Part shown: piece after piece, positions 16,929 to 25,192 of the stretch
Layout of the letters: every line of letters begins with the position of its first letter
How positions within the stretch are numbered: position 1 is the stretch's first letter
Made by a program: the position numbers and the translations under genes
The notes under the pieces: generated by a model
Database searches by the model: none
Seen by the model: only the letters and a program-made list of their open reading frames with translations
Told to the model about the DNA's origin: nothing
Source of the DNA: Hoylesella enoeca JCM 12259
GTDB taxonomy: Bacteria > Bacteroidota > Bacteroidia > Bacteroidales > Bacteroidaceae
DNA length: 39,608 bases
Assembly (NCBI RefSeq): GCF_000613405.1
Contig: NZ_BAIX01000021.1
Span: forward strand, 1-39,608
Reading direction: 5' to 3'

Positions 16929-18248
16929 TTGGACCTCTCTTTTTTCACTGAATCTTTATCGGATATTTACCTCCAAGCGCCGACAGTTGGTGCCATCATC
17001 GCAGCTCTCTTAGCCGCAATCTTGCTCTTGGTTTCGGGTTTTGCCAGTGGTTCGGAGATCGCTTTTTTTAGTCTTTCACCATCTGATCTTGCCGAACTCG
17101 ATGAGGGGAAGACACAGCGCGATCGAGATATACAAATGCTTCGTGATGATTCGGAGCGCACGTTAGCCACCATCCTTATCACCAATAACTTTGTCAACGT
17201 AACGATTATCATGTTATGCAACTATGTGTTTGCCGCTATCGTGCATTTCGGTGAGCGTGCTTACTGGTTGCAATTCCTGTGTATCACCGTCTTGTTGACA
17301 TTTCTTCTCTTGCTGTTTGGCGAAATCATGCCCAAAGTTTATAGTCGACAGAACAGTTTGTTATTCTGTCGTCGCACGGTGAATGGCATCCTTTTGCTTC
17401 GCAAAATGTTCTGGCCGTTAGAAACTATACTGCTTCGAAGTGGTATTTTAGCAGAGAAAGTGGTGCAAAGAGAGAATCATGTGCTGAGCGTCGATGACCT
17501 GGAACAAGCCCTTGAACTCACTGATAAGAATGCCATTAAGGACGAACAGAAAATGCTTCGGGGCATTATTCGATTCGGGGATGAGACTGCCAAGGAGGTG
17601 ATGACAAGTCGGCAAGATGTGGTTGACATCGATATCAAGAGTGGGTTTGCAGAAGTTCTGCGCTGCATAGTGGAAAACAATTACAGCCGAATCCCTGTTT
17701 ATCAAGACAATACGGATAATATCCGCGGTGTGTTGTATATCAAAGACGTGCTGCCTCATCTCTCCAAACCTGCTAACTTTCGTTGGCAGAGTTTGATTCG
17801 ACCGCCTTATTTCGTTCCGGAAACCAAAAAAATCGATGATCTCTTGCGTGAGTTTCAGGAAAACAAAGTGCATATCGCCATCGTAGTCGATGAATTCGGC
17901 GGCACGAGTGGTATTGTAACGCTTGAAGACATACTGGAAGAGATTGTGGGAGAAATCAATGACGAGTATGATGAAGAGGAAAAAACTTATTCCAAGCTCA
18001 ACTATAATACCTATATTTTTGAGGGTAAAACGCTGCTGAGTGACTTTTGCAAGATTTTGAATGTCAATGATGACGAGTTTGCTGAAATAGAAGGCGATGC
18101 CGATACTGTGGCCGGATTACTTCTCGAACTCAAAGGAGAGTTTCCCTCAATGCACGAGAAACTCGAATACAAAAACTATACTTTTGAGGTCATGGGCATT
18201 GAAGAGCGACGTATCAGCCGCGTTAAAGTCATCATTCATAACGCCTGA
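16929..18248 (+). CDS. gldE: GldE-type CNNM/CBS/CorC-HlyC membrane protein
   Basis: This 439-residue protein has a CNNM (DUF21) domain with about four membrane segments (residues 20-190), including GFASGSEIAFFSLS and FGEIMPKVYSRQ. A CBS pair follows (about 210-335; SRIPVYQDNTDNIRGVLYIKD and VVDEFGGTSGIVTLEDILEE), then a CorC_HlyC domain (about 350-435). It matches the Bacteroidetes protein annotated as GldE, linked to gliding in flavobacteria but also present in non-gliding Bacteroidales, where an ion-transport or magnesium role is possible. The in-frame stop TAG at 16908-16910 leaves no ATG before the conserved region, so the TTG at 16929 must be the start. A phosphopantetheinyl transferase gene follows 8 nt later, the usual neighbour. 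Confidence 0.88.
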   Translation: MDLSFFTESLSDIYLQAPTVGAIIAALLAAILLLVSGFASGSEIAFFSLSPSDLAELDEGKTQRDRDIQMLRDDSERTLATILITNNFVNVTIIMLCNYVFAAIVHFGERAYWLQFLCITVLLTFLLLLFGEIMPKVYSRQNSLLFCRRTVNGILLLRKMFWPLETILLRSGILAEKVVQRENHVLSVDDLEQALELTDKNAIKDEQKMLRGIIRFGDETAKEVMTSRQDVVDIDIKSGFAEVLRCIVENNYSRIPVYQDNTDNIRGVLYIKDVLPHLSKPANFRWQSLIRPPYFVPETKKIDDLLREFQENKVHIAIVVDEFGGTSGIVTLEDILEEIVGEINDEYDEEEKTYSKLNYNTYIFEGKTLLSDFCKILNVNDDEFAEIEGDADTVAGLLLELKGEFPSMHEKLEYKNYTFEVMGIEERRISRVKVIIHNA

Positions 18249-18256
18249 CTGCTGCG

Positions 18257-18925
18257 ATGCCATTGATAAGGATAGAAACCGTTGCACCCGATGTCCGACT
18301 CGGTTTATGGCAAATTGAAGAGTCATTAACGGTCTTTTGCAATGCAAGTAAGCGTTTGCGGCGTCTCAACTCACAGTTACTTGCATATCGATCAACGGCT
18401 CGTCGACTCGAAGTCTTAGCCACATATAGTCTACTTTTTGCCATAACGGGTCATGAAGAATTATCGATCACCCACGATTCCAATGGGAAACCGCATGTGG
18501 AAGGATTCCATGTGAGCATCAGTCACACCCGAGGTTATGCAGCTTTGATTCTCTCTACAAGTCGGGAAGTGGCTGTCGACATCGAATATTATAGCAATCG
18601 CGTGAAACGAATCGCCCATAAATTCATCCGTGAGGATGAAGATGCCGAAACCCTTGATAGTCAATTAATCAATTGGAGTGCCAAAGAGACAGTTTATAAA
18701 CTCCTTTCTGCCGAGTCTCTTCAATTCTTTGAGATGCGACTCCACCCTTTTACGCCCCAAGAACAAGGGTGTATAAAGGTGCAGGATCTCAAAAACGATC
18801 ACACGATTTCTGTCTATTATCGTCTCGATCCGGCTTTCGTGCTCACGTATGCTATCTCTTCTTCGTCATCGCTCACTCACAATGGCATTGTAACCGGCCA
18901 CGGAAACGAGTGCGATGAAGAATAG
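18257..18925 (+). CDS. 4'-phosphopantetheinyl transferase superfamily protein, 222 aa
   Basis: It transfers the phosphopantetheine arm of CoA to a Ser of acyl or peptidyl carrier proteins. Family signatures are present: SISHTRGYA (residues 88-96), the metal-binding VAVDIEYY with Asp108 and Glu110, and WSAKETVYK (140-148) containing the catalytic Lys-Glu. Its length fits the Sfp-like class rather than the short AcpS class. It directly follows gldE. The last 60 nt overlap, tail to tail, the end of the minus-strand DUF5056 gene. The extreme C-terminus (Ser run, then HNGIVTGHGNECDEE) is therefore encoded in shared DNA and looks unconserved. The segment 18327-18385 resembles a dispersed repeat also found in the gene at 20553. 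Confidence 0.9.
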   Translation: MPLIRIETVAPDVRLGLWQIEESLTVFCNASKRLRRLNSQLLAYRSTARRLEVLATYSLLFAITGHEELSITHDSNGKPHVEGFHVSISHTRGYAALILSTSREVAVDIEYYSNRVKRIAHKFIREDEDAETLDSQLINWSAKETVYKLLSAESLQFFEMRLHPFTPQEQGCIKVQDLKNDHTISVYYRLDPAFVLTYAISSSSSLTHNGIVTGHGNECDEE

Positions 18926-19216
18926 AAAGGTCATTGACGGGGATATGTCGTGAAAGTTGATTGAGGCAAATCCGCCGATAAAATCACCTAAAAGGTTATG
19001 CAATAGCATCCGAAAGTTAGTCAATCCGCCTGTTATCACGATGAGAACAGTGCCTGCAACTACGCAAAACAATGTCCAAATTCGATTCAGTCGCACTGCT
19101 TTTGGGGCTGGTAAACGTCTCATCACACGCCCGGAAAAGCCGTTGTCGGCAAACTCCTGCTTGTTCTCAGCAAAGAATTTAGCTATTAATTTTTCATCGT
19201 TATCCATCATATCCAT
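18866..19216 (-). CDS. DUF5056-like membrane protein, possible anti-sigma partner, 116 aa
   Basis: The N-terminal cytoplasmic part (EKLIAKFFAENKQEFADNGFSGRVMRRLP) resembles the DUF5056 proteins found after sigma factors in Bacteroidales. Two transmembrane helices follow (about 46-66 and 93-112). It starts inside the last 17 nt of the sigma-factor gene, so the two are coupled. A small membrane protein coupled to an ECF sigma factor suggests a regulatory, perhaps anti-sigma, function, but no zinc-binding HxxxCxxC motif is present, so this is inference. Three closely spaced Met codons (19216, 19210, 19207) leave the exact start open. Its 3' end overlaps the convergent phosphopantetheinyl transferase gene by 60 nt. 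Confidence 0.75.
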   Translation of the reverse strand: MDMMDNDEKLIAKFFAENKQEFADNGFSGRVMRRLPAPKAVRLNRIWTLFCVVAGTVLIVITGGLTNFRMLLHNLLGDFIGGFASINFHDISPSMTFLFFIALVSVAGYNAIVSER

Positions 19217-19739
19217 TCTCCTTTAAATAAGTGGCGAGTCGTTGTTTGCCTCGAGAGAGGTGCGACTTTACCGTTCCTTGGGCCATACCCGTTATCTCTG
19301 AGATTTTGTCTATGGGTTGTCCTTCCATCAATTGTAGAGTGATACAAATGCGTTCGGCAGCAGTCAGTATGGCCATTGCATCGTAAATATCCATTCGCAA
19401 ATTGCTGTCAGCAGTCTCGGCATTGCGTCGCGACACAGCGGGTGTATCTAAGTCGCCCGTCAGTTTACGGCTGCGCGTATAGTCGTAAAGCACATTATAG
19501 GCAATACGATAGAGCCAAGTGCTGAACCCCGACAAGCCTTTGAACTGCTCGATATGTGTATATGCCTTGACGAAAGTGTCTTGTGCGAGGTCGTCACTAA
19601 GCTGAATGTCTCCTGAAGTCTGGTTTATAAAGAACCGACGTATAGGTGACTGGTACTTCACAATCAGCTCATTGAAAGCCTTTTTGTTGTGAAATACCGT
19701 CACCTGCGTAACGAGAGAGATATCATTCAGCTTATTCAC
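19200..19739 (-). CDS. ECF-type RNA polymerase sigma factor, 179 aa
   Basis: Sigma-70 region 2 spans about residues 25-95: YQSPIRRFFINQT, then DDLAQDTFVKAYTHIEQF, then FSTWLYRIAYNVLYDYTRSRK. Region 4 (about 122-176) has the helix-turn-helix GQPIDKISEITGMAQGTVKS followed by HLSRGKQRL. No region 1 or 3 is present, so it is an ECF sigma. It directs RNA polymerase to a small regulon, usually in response to envelope signals. It lies 9 nt after the DUF6249 gene and overlaps the DUF5056 gene, which indicates a three-gene regulatory operon. The signal is unknown. Confidence 0.94.
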   Translation of the reverse strand: MNKLNDISLVTQVTVFHNKKAFNELIVKYQSPIRRFFINQTSGDIQLSDDLAQDTFVKAYTHIEQFKGLSGFSTWLYRIAYNVLYDYTRSRKLTGDLDTPAVSRRNAETADSNLRMDIYDAMAILTAAERICITLQLMEGQPIDKISEITGMAQGTVKSHLSRGKQRLATYLKENGYDG

Positions 19740-19748
19740 GGCCTGCGA

Positions 19749-20402
19749 TTAAAATTCGTCGTGATCATGTTTTTTGCCAGATGTACGGGCGATAATCATC
19801 TGTCCGATACCTATACACAGCACAAGTGCACCAACACCAGTAATCTCTTTGGCGCCCATCCACCAAAACATAAGCATCAATCCCACGCCGATGGCAGCAT
19901 TGTTTATGCCTTTTCGCCATAGGTTTTCATTTGTTTTCCTAGGCGAGGGAGCAATATCGGCTGGCATAGGCTGTCCTGTTTCCATCGCTTTTTGGGCTAA
20001 AATCACTCGGTCGTTGTGGCGTTTGATAAGATACCTGATGATGAACAGGATAATGATGACAGGCGACATTAGGAACAGAAAGATCAAAACCACGATGATA
20101 ATAGCTAATAAGATGCCGCCGAAATTCCATCCCACGTGGTCGCCCCAATACTCGATCGGGTTGTCGCTGTCGTCAGAATAGTTTGGGTTATAATCCCGTT
20201 CGTCTTCTTGTTCAAAGCCGATATCGTGCTCTGTCTCGGCCAGTGCCGTGCTGTCCGAATAGGCTTCGACACCTGTCGAACTTGAATCGGCCATCGTGGT
20301 AACGGCTGTTTTCTGTGGATGATGGCGGTGTTTGGGTACCGCATTTATTGCCAATGCACTGAAAGTCAGCATCAGTGCCAATGCTATCAATGACTTTTTC
20401 AT
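19749..20402 (-). CDS. DUF6249-like membrane protein, 217 aa
   Basis: Residues 1-21 are a signal peptide or N-terminal anchor. An acidic, Asp/Glu/Ser-rich region follows (about 35-82), then a strong membrane segment (about 95-122), a basic linker with AQKAMETGQPMPADI, and two more hydrophobic helices (about 166-207). The topology and the KAMETGQ-type linker match what I recall as the DUF6249 domain, found beside sigma factors in Bacteroidales. It is the first gene of the operon with the ECF sigma factor and may form part of its envelope-sensing arm, but this is inferred from position only. Confidence 0.78.
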   Translation of the reverse strand: MKKSLIALALMLTFSALAINAVPKHRHHPQKTAVTTMADSSSTGVEAYSDSTALAETEHDIGFEQEDERDYNPNYSDDSDNPIEYWGDHVGWNFGGILLAIIIVVLIFLFLMSPVIIILFIIRYLIKRHNDRVILAQKAMETGQPMPADIAPSPRKTNENLWRKGINNAAIGVGLMLMFWWMGAKEITGVGALVLCIGIGQMIIARTSGKKHDHDEF

Positions 20403-20419
20403 ATCGTTTCTTAGTTTAG

Positions 20420-20453
20420 TTGACGAGTGATCAACTTCTTTTCAACTCGTCAA
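20420..20453. promoter_or_regulatory. Inverted repeat in the leader of the sigma-factor operon
   Basis: TTGACGAGT (20420-20428) and ACTCGTCAA (20445-20453) are perfect 9-bp arms 16 nt apart, 18 nt upstream of the DUF6249 start. On the minus-strand transcript they could form a leader hairpin, or in DNA an operator. There is no T tract, so a terminator is unlikely. Confidence 0.5.
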
Positions 20454-20498
20454 TTTCATTAAACTTTTGTTCGTTAGACGCAACAAGTGCTTAGTTAG

Positions 20499-20531
20499 TT
20501 GCAAAGTTACAAGAAAAAATACGTATTTTTG
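20499..20531 (+). promoter_or_regulatory. Promoter of the methyltransferase-thyA-folA unit
   Basis: TTG (20499-20501), a 22-nt spacer and TATTTTTG (20524-20531). It lies inside a possible upstream extension of the reading frame and therefore decides the start in favour of the ATG codons at 20547/20553. A minus-strand -7 box overlaps its spacer. Confidence 0.5.
20502..20509 (-). promoter_or_regulatory. -7 box for the DUF6249-sigma operon
   Basis: The minus strand reads TAACTTTG, matching TAnnTTTG, about 100 nt before the DUF6249 ATG. No -33 TTTG is seen. It overlaps the divergent promoter at 20499-20531, so the two may compete for polymerase. Confidence 0.4.
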
Positions 20532-20552
20532 CACCCATATATACTTATGGTG

Positions 20553-21941
20553 ATGTATTTACCAACGGATTTTGAACAATACACACGGCATTTGATGGGA
20601 GCCGAATTATATCAGACCATGACGTCGGCGTTAACAAATGAGCCGCCCGTCAGCATTCGGTTGAACCCGTTCAAATGTCGAACAGACAATGTAAATATTC
20701 CTTTGGCTGACGGACGAGTGCCTTGGTGCGACGTGGGTGTTTATCTTCGCGAGCGCCCCAATTTCACTTTCGATCCGCTGATGCACGCCGGAGCCTATTA
20801 TGTTCAGGATGCTTCGTCGATGTTTCTGCATCGAGTCATCCGTCAATATGTTTCTGATCCCGTGAGGATGCTCGATCTTTGCGCTGCGCCCGGTGGCAAA
20901 TCTACATGTGCTTTGGCTGCATTGCCCGCGGGAAGCGTGCTGTTTTGCAACGAACCTGTGCGCAATCGGGCACAGATTCTGCGTGAGAATATCGTGAAGT
21001 TCGGCCATCCTGATGTCGTTGTTACCAATAATTACGCACGCGATTATCAGCGAAGCGGATTGCTGTTCGATGTCATTCTGGCCGATGTTCCGTGTAGTGG
21101 AGAGGGCATGTTTCGCAAAGATGCAGGGGCAATAGCCGAATGGAGCCCAGCGAATGTGGAACATTGCCGATGTTTGCAGCGCGAAATCGTGAGCGATATT
21201 TGGCCTTGTCTCAAATCCGGAGGCCTATTGATCTATTCCACTTGCACGTTTAATGCTCGAGAAAACGAAGAAAATGCCGCATGGATTGCAGCTGAATTGG
21301 GAGCCGAATATCTCTCTGTTGATGTGGATCCAACGTGGCAGATTACCGGATCGTTGGTCAATGACTGCCCCGCTTATCGTTTCTTGCCGGGCAAAACACG
21401 AGGAGAGGGATTCTGCCTATTTGTTCTTCGAAAAACGACTAACGGTTTTTCGCCTTGCAAGAAGCGTCAAATCGCACGACGAAAAGCCGTTAATTGCAGC
21501 CTGATTAACGGCTTATTACAAAGTGGAGAATATGAAGTTGCTCAATGTGCTGATAATGAATATCTTGCGATTCCGCGCTGCTGGGCCGACACTTACTATA
21601 CTGTGGCTCGGTCGTTGCACGTCGTCCATGCTGGCATTGCGCTCGGAACGCAACGAGGAAAGGATGTCGTTCCGGCCGCTTCTTTGGCCCTTTCCACTGC
21701 GCTCGATGCGACTTATTTTCCGCAAGTGGCGCTCGACACCGAGCAAGCTATTCGTTTTCTGCGTAAAGAAGTTGTCGACTTGCCCGCTGAAACGCCACGA
21801 GGTTTTGTGCTGCTTACCTATCGTGGCTTTGCGCTGGGCTTTGAAAAAAATATTGGTCAGCGTGCCAATAATCTCTATCCGATTGAATGGAAAATCAAGA
21901 GTAGTTATATTCCGCAAAACAATTTAAACGTAATCGCATAA
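20553..21941 (+). CDS. RsmB/RsmF-type rRNA cytosine-C5 methyltransferase, 462 aa
   Basis: A SAM-dependent NOL1/NOP2/Sun family enzyme methylating cytosine in rRNA. The N-terminal region (residues 1-95) has the YYVQDASSMF motif. The Rossmann core follows with DLCAAPGGKST for SAM binding, then LADVPCSGEGMFRKD (catalytic Cys) and YSTCTFNARENE (second catalytic Cys). The C-terminal third ends in a PUA-like RNA-binding part, similar in layout to RsmF. I chose the ATG at 20553 (MYLPTDFEQYTRHL) because the promoter lies within the upstream extension; 20547 is also possible. Residues ~296-321, between core and C-domain, are encoded by a repeat-like stretch with an 11-bp palindrome (21484-21514). The stop abuts the thyA ATG with no gap. 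Confidence 0.92.
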   Translation: MYLPTDFEQYTRHLMGAELYQTMTSALTNEPPVSIRLNPFKCRTDNVNIPLADGRVPWCDVGVYLRERPNFTFDPLMHAGAYYVQDASSMFLHRVIRQYVSDPVRMLDLCAAPGGKSTCALAALPAGSVLFCNEPVRNRAQILRENIVKFGHPDVVVTNNYARDYQRSGLLFDVILADVPCSGEGMFRKDAGAIAEWSPANVEHCRCLQREIVSDIWPCLKSGGLLIYSTCTFNARENEENAAWIAAELGAEYLSVDVDPTWQITGSLVNDCPAYRFLPGKTRGEGFCLFVLRKTTNGFSPCKKRQIARRKAVNCSLINGLLQSGEYEVAQCADNEYLAIPRCWADTYYTVARSLHVVHAGIALGTQRGKDVVPAASLALSTALDATYFPQVALDTEQAIRFLRKEVVDLPAETPRGFVLLTYRGFALGFEKNIGQRANNLYPIEWKIKSSYIPQNNLNVIA

Positions 21942-22736
21942 ATGAAACAATATCTCGATCTGCTCAATCGCATTATTCGCGAGGGCGTTAAGAAAGAAGA
22001 CCGGACGGGAACGGGGACGATCAGCGTCTTTGGAAACCAAATGCGGTTTGATCTCGGACAAGGTTTCCCCTTGCTAACAACCAAAAAATTGCATCTGAAA
22101 TCCATCATTTACGAACTGCTTTGGTTCTTAAAAGGTGATACGAACGTGCATTATTTGCAAAAGAACGGCGTGCGGATATGGAACGAATGGGCTGATGAAC
22201 ACGGCGATTTGGGGCCTGTCTATGGTCATCAATGGCGCTCGTGGCCCGACTATCAGGGCGGAACTATCGATCAGATCCAGCAAGTGCTCGACCTGATTCG
22301 TCATCATCCTGACTCCCGCCGAATGATTGTCACGGCGTGGAATCCGGCTGAAGTCGAGCAGATGGCATTACCCCCGTGCCACTGTTTGTTTCAATTCTAT
22401 GTGGCAGAAGGGCGTTTGAGTCTTCAGCTTTATCAGCGCAGCGCCGACACTTTCTTAGGTGTACCGTTCAATATTGCCTCTTATGCGCTGCTGTTACAGA
22501 TGATGGCGCAAGTCTGCGGATTGCAAGCGGGCGACTTTATTCATACTACCGGCGACACGCATCTTTATCTCAACCATCTTGATCAAGCCCGATTGCAACT
22601 CACCCGAACGCCTCGTGTCCTGCCCGTGATGCGTCTGAATCCGGACGTAAAAGATCTTTTCGCGTTCAGATACGAAGATTTCGAACTCGTAAATTATGAC
22701 CCGTGGCCGCATATTTCGGCGCAGGTCTCTGTCTGA
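21942..22736 (+). CDS. thyA: Thymidylate synthase
   Basis: It converts dUMP and methylene-tetrahydrofolate to dTMP and dihydrofolate. At 264 residues it has the same length as the E. coli enzyme. The N-terminal [11 protein letters not shown] motif, the nucleophile Cys146 in [13 protein letters not shown], the dUMP-binding [17 protein letters not shown] and [10 protein letters not shown] are all in place. The start codon follows the methyltransferase stop directly, and folA begins 16-22 nt later. This gives the usual pairing in which DHFR regenerates the folate that ThyA oxidises. Confidence 0.98.
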   Translation: MKQYLDLLNRIIREGVKKEDRTGTGTISVFGNQMRFDLGQGFPLLTTKKLHLKSIIYELLWFLKGDTNVHYLQKNGVRIWNEWADEHGDLGPVYGHQWRSWPDYQGGTIDQIQQVLDLIRHHPDSRRMIVTAWNPAEVEQMALPPCHCLFQFYVAEGRLSLQLYQRSADTFLGVPFNIASYALLLQMMAQVCGLQAGDFIHTTGDTHLYLNHLDQARLQLTRTPRVLPVMRLNPDVKDLFAFRYEDFELVNYDPWPHISAQVSV

Positions 22737-22758
22737 TGAACTTTAAAATAGAATGCAA

Positions 22759-23283
22759 ATGACCGTTAACATCATTGCTGCTGTGGCCCGAAATCGTGCC
22801 ATTGGCTATCAAAACAAACTGATTTATTGGCTTCCTGACGATCTGAAACGTTTCAAACGACTCACCACAGGGCACACGATTATCATGGGGCGACACACTT
22901 TCGAGTCGCTGCCTAAGGGTGCTTTGCCCAACCGTCGCAATGTGGTGCTGAGTCGGACACAAGTTCATTTCGAGGGGTGCGAGGTTTATGGGTCGCTTGA
23001 TGCGGCCTTGACAGCGTGTCAGGCAGATGAAGATGTTTATATTATAGGAGGTGCACGGGTCTATGAGCAGGCGATAGTAGAGGCTGATCGATTGTATCTG
23101 ACGGAGATAGACGATGTCCCTGCCTCGGCTGATGCTTTCTTTCCGTCCTATGATGAATGGCAGGAGACGAATCGAGAAACGCATATACGCGATGAGAATC
23201 ACCCTTTCTCTTATGCCTTTGTAGACTATGTTAGATGTGATTCCAACAGGCGTTGTATACAATCTGATAACAAAGATTTCTAA
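22759..23283 (+). CDS. folA: Dihydrofolate reductase
   Basis: It reduces dihydrofolate to tetrahydrofolate with NADPH. The sequence shows NIIAAVARNRAIGYQN, then IYWLPDDLKRFKRLT, where the Asp-Asp-Leu-Lys block carries the folate-binding acid. TIIMGRHTFESLP and the NADPH loop VYIIGGARVYEQAI follow. Length (174 aa) is slightly above E. coli DHFR (159) because of a polar C-terminal tail. The tail's last codons (RCIQSDNKDF) run into the convergent recQ gene, sharing 4 nt at the stops. The ATG at 22753 would add two residues; both starts are plausible. Confidence 0.96.
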   Translation: MTVNIIAAVARNRAIGYQNKLIYWLPDDLKRFKRLTTGHTIIMGRHTFESLPKGALPNRRNVVLSRTQVHFEGCEVYGSLDAALTACQADEDVYIIGGARVYEQAIVEADRLYLTEIDDVPASADAFFPSYDEWQETNRETHIRDENHPFSYAFVDYVRCDSNRRCIQSDNKDF

Positions 23284-25190
23284 TATAGACGGAGAATACC
23301 ATTCTCGGAAAGGATGCGCTCTTCGCTGATGAGATATTGGAGAGCGGCATCTAATTGACGCTGAGGTATGGCGAGAGATTTCAATTCGGTGATGGGATGG
23401 GGGAGATTGTCGCTTAACAAGGCGATGAGTTGTTGTCGCACTGGTGCGAGACGCTTGTCGGCAAGCTGATCGGTCTGATGTTCAAGACAGACATCGCATT
23501 GTGCACAATCTTTTGTTTGCAATTCTCCAAAATAACGGAGGAGCTGGCGACTGCGGCAGATGTCATCGTTTGTTGCATAGTGTTGCATTGATTTGATGCG
23601 ACGGATGAACTGTTCCTTACGTTCTTCATAGACCGAAGGAGGGATGATGATGCGGTCGGTTTCCTCTCGATCTTGTGTATAAGTGATGTACGGCATTTTA
23701 CGTCGAGGAATGAAATGCAGGATGCGTCGCTGACTCAATGCTTTTAAGTTCAGATAAACTTGCTGTTTGGTGAGATTCGCCTGCTGGGCAATCAGTGCTT
23801 CATCTATGTAGACATAATCGGTGAACAGTCCGCCATATGTGCGCAGGAGCGTTGTGATAACAGTTTCTTCGTGTGGACTCGTTTCCTCCAAGCGGTAGAG
23901 TTCATTGCGTCCGAGCAGAAACATCACGCGGGCTGCCGCATCGGGATCAGTTTCATAATGGATGTAACCGGAGCGTTCTAAGATGTGAAGGGCAGCATCA
24001 GCCTGTATGGGAAAGTGTTTGAAAGTGTGGCAAAATTTATCGATGTCGAATTCGAATGTGTATCCGTTGCCGCTTCCTGCACCAATTTGATAATAATAGG
24101 CGAGGTGTTCGTAGACCTTTTTTATATACTCCTTCTCGGGAAAATTGTCTACGATTCGTTTGTTTAATTTCCTCGTGTCGCTGTCGTTATAGAGTAGTAT
24201 GGCATAAGATTTACCGCCGTCACGACCAGCTCGTCCCGCCTCTTGGAAGTAAGCCTCAATGGAATCGGGACAATTAAGGTGGATAACAGTTCGCACATCA
24301 GCCTTATCAATACCCATTCCGAACGCATTGGTGGCCACGATCACGCGTGTCTGATCAGACTGCCAGTCTTTTTGTCGCTGGTCTTTGACGGCATGATCAA
24401 GACCAGCGTGATAGAACGTGGCACTGATTTGATGTGCTTCCAATAGTTGAGCAATCTCCTTGGTTTTGCGTCGGCTACGCACATAAACGATAGCGCAACC
24501 CTTCACTACGGTAAGAATATGAATAAGTTCGGCTTCTTTGTCCTCTGTGTGACGCACGACGTAGGCAACATTCTGCCGTTCGAAACTCATGCGAAAAACG
24601 TTTTTCTCTGCAAAACCTAATTGCTTCTGAATGTCATCGACTACTTCTGGTGTAGCGGTTGCTGTCAGAGCGAGCAAGGGAATACCTGGTTTCAAACGAC
24701 GGACAACAGTGATATTCAAATAAGCCGGGCGAAAGTCGTATCCCCATTGACTGATACAATGGGCCTCATCAACAGTGATAAAACTGACATGGATGTGTTT
24801 TAGTTTGGCTTGAAAAAGTTCGGATCCCAGTCGCTCTGGTGAAATATAAAGGATCTTGACACCTCCGAAGACACAGTTTTCAAGTGCTTTGATGATTTCT
24901 TGCCGTGACATTCCTGAGTAAATAGCCGTGGCTTGGATGCCGCGTTGGCGCAGGTGCATCACTTGGTCTTTCATCAAAGCGATGAGTGGCGTGATCACAA
25001 GACACACGCCTTCGCTCGCAAGAGCCGGAATCTGGAATGTGAGGGATTTGCCACCACCTGTGGGCATCAATCCCAATGTGTCGCATCCTTTACCAATACT
25101 CTTGATAATGTCGTGCTGAATACCGCGAAAATCTTCAAATCCCCAATATTTTCGTAGTATTTCAGTATATTGGTCCGTGGTTGAATTCAA
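23280..25190 (-). CDS. recQ: ATP-dependent DNA helicase RecQ
   Basis: A 3'-5' DNA helicase of recombination and fork repair. Walker A MPTGGGKS is at residues 42-49, DEAH at 141-144 with the aromatic-rich loop after it (CISQWGYDFRP), and motif VI EAGRAGRDG in the second RecA domain. Zinc-binding cysteines lie at about 545, 562, 565 and 568 (CRSRQLL, then DCAQCDVC). The final ~60 residues form a short winged-helix-like tail rather than a clear HRDC domain, so HRDC appears absent. It starts 2 nt after recJ, so RecJ nuclease and RecQ helicase, which act together in gap and end processing, are co-expressed. Confidence 0.96.
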   Translation of the reverse strand: MNSTTDQYTEILRKYWGFEDFRGIQHDIIKSIGKGCDTLGLMPTGGGKSLTFQIPALASEGVCLVITPLIALMKDQVMHLRQRGIQATAIYSGMSRQEIIKALENCVFGGVKILYISPERLGSELFQAKLKHIHVSFITVDEAHCISQWGYDFRPAYLNITVVRRLKPGIPLLALTATATPEVVDDIQKQLGFAEKNVFRMSFERQNVAYVVRHTEDKEAELIHILTVVKGCAIVYVRSRRKTKEIAQLLEAHQISATFYHAGLDHAVKDQRQKDWQSDQTRVIVATNAFGMGIDKADVRTVIHLNCPDSIEAYFQEAGRAGRDGGKSYAILLYNDSDTRKLNKRIVDNFPEKEYIKKVYEHLAYYYQIGAGSGNGYTFEFDIDKFCHTFKHFPIQADAALHILERSGYIHYETDPDAAARVMFLLGRNELYRLEETSPHEETVITTLLRTYGGLFTDYVYIDEALIAQQANLTKQQVYLNLKALSQRRILHFIPRRKMPYITYTQDREETDRIIIPPSVYEERKEQFIRRIKSMQHYATNDDICRSRQLLRYFGELQTKDCAQCDVCLEHQTDQLADKRLAPVRQQLIALLSDNLPHPITELKSLAIPQRQLDAALQYLISEERILSENGILRLY

Positions 25191-25192
25191 GG

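Noticed and set aside
20499..20546. Longer N-terminus of the rRNA methyltransferase
   Set aside because: A TAnnTTTG box lies within it at 20524-20531, so the upstream codons would not be transcribed.
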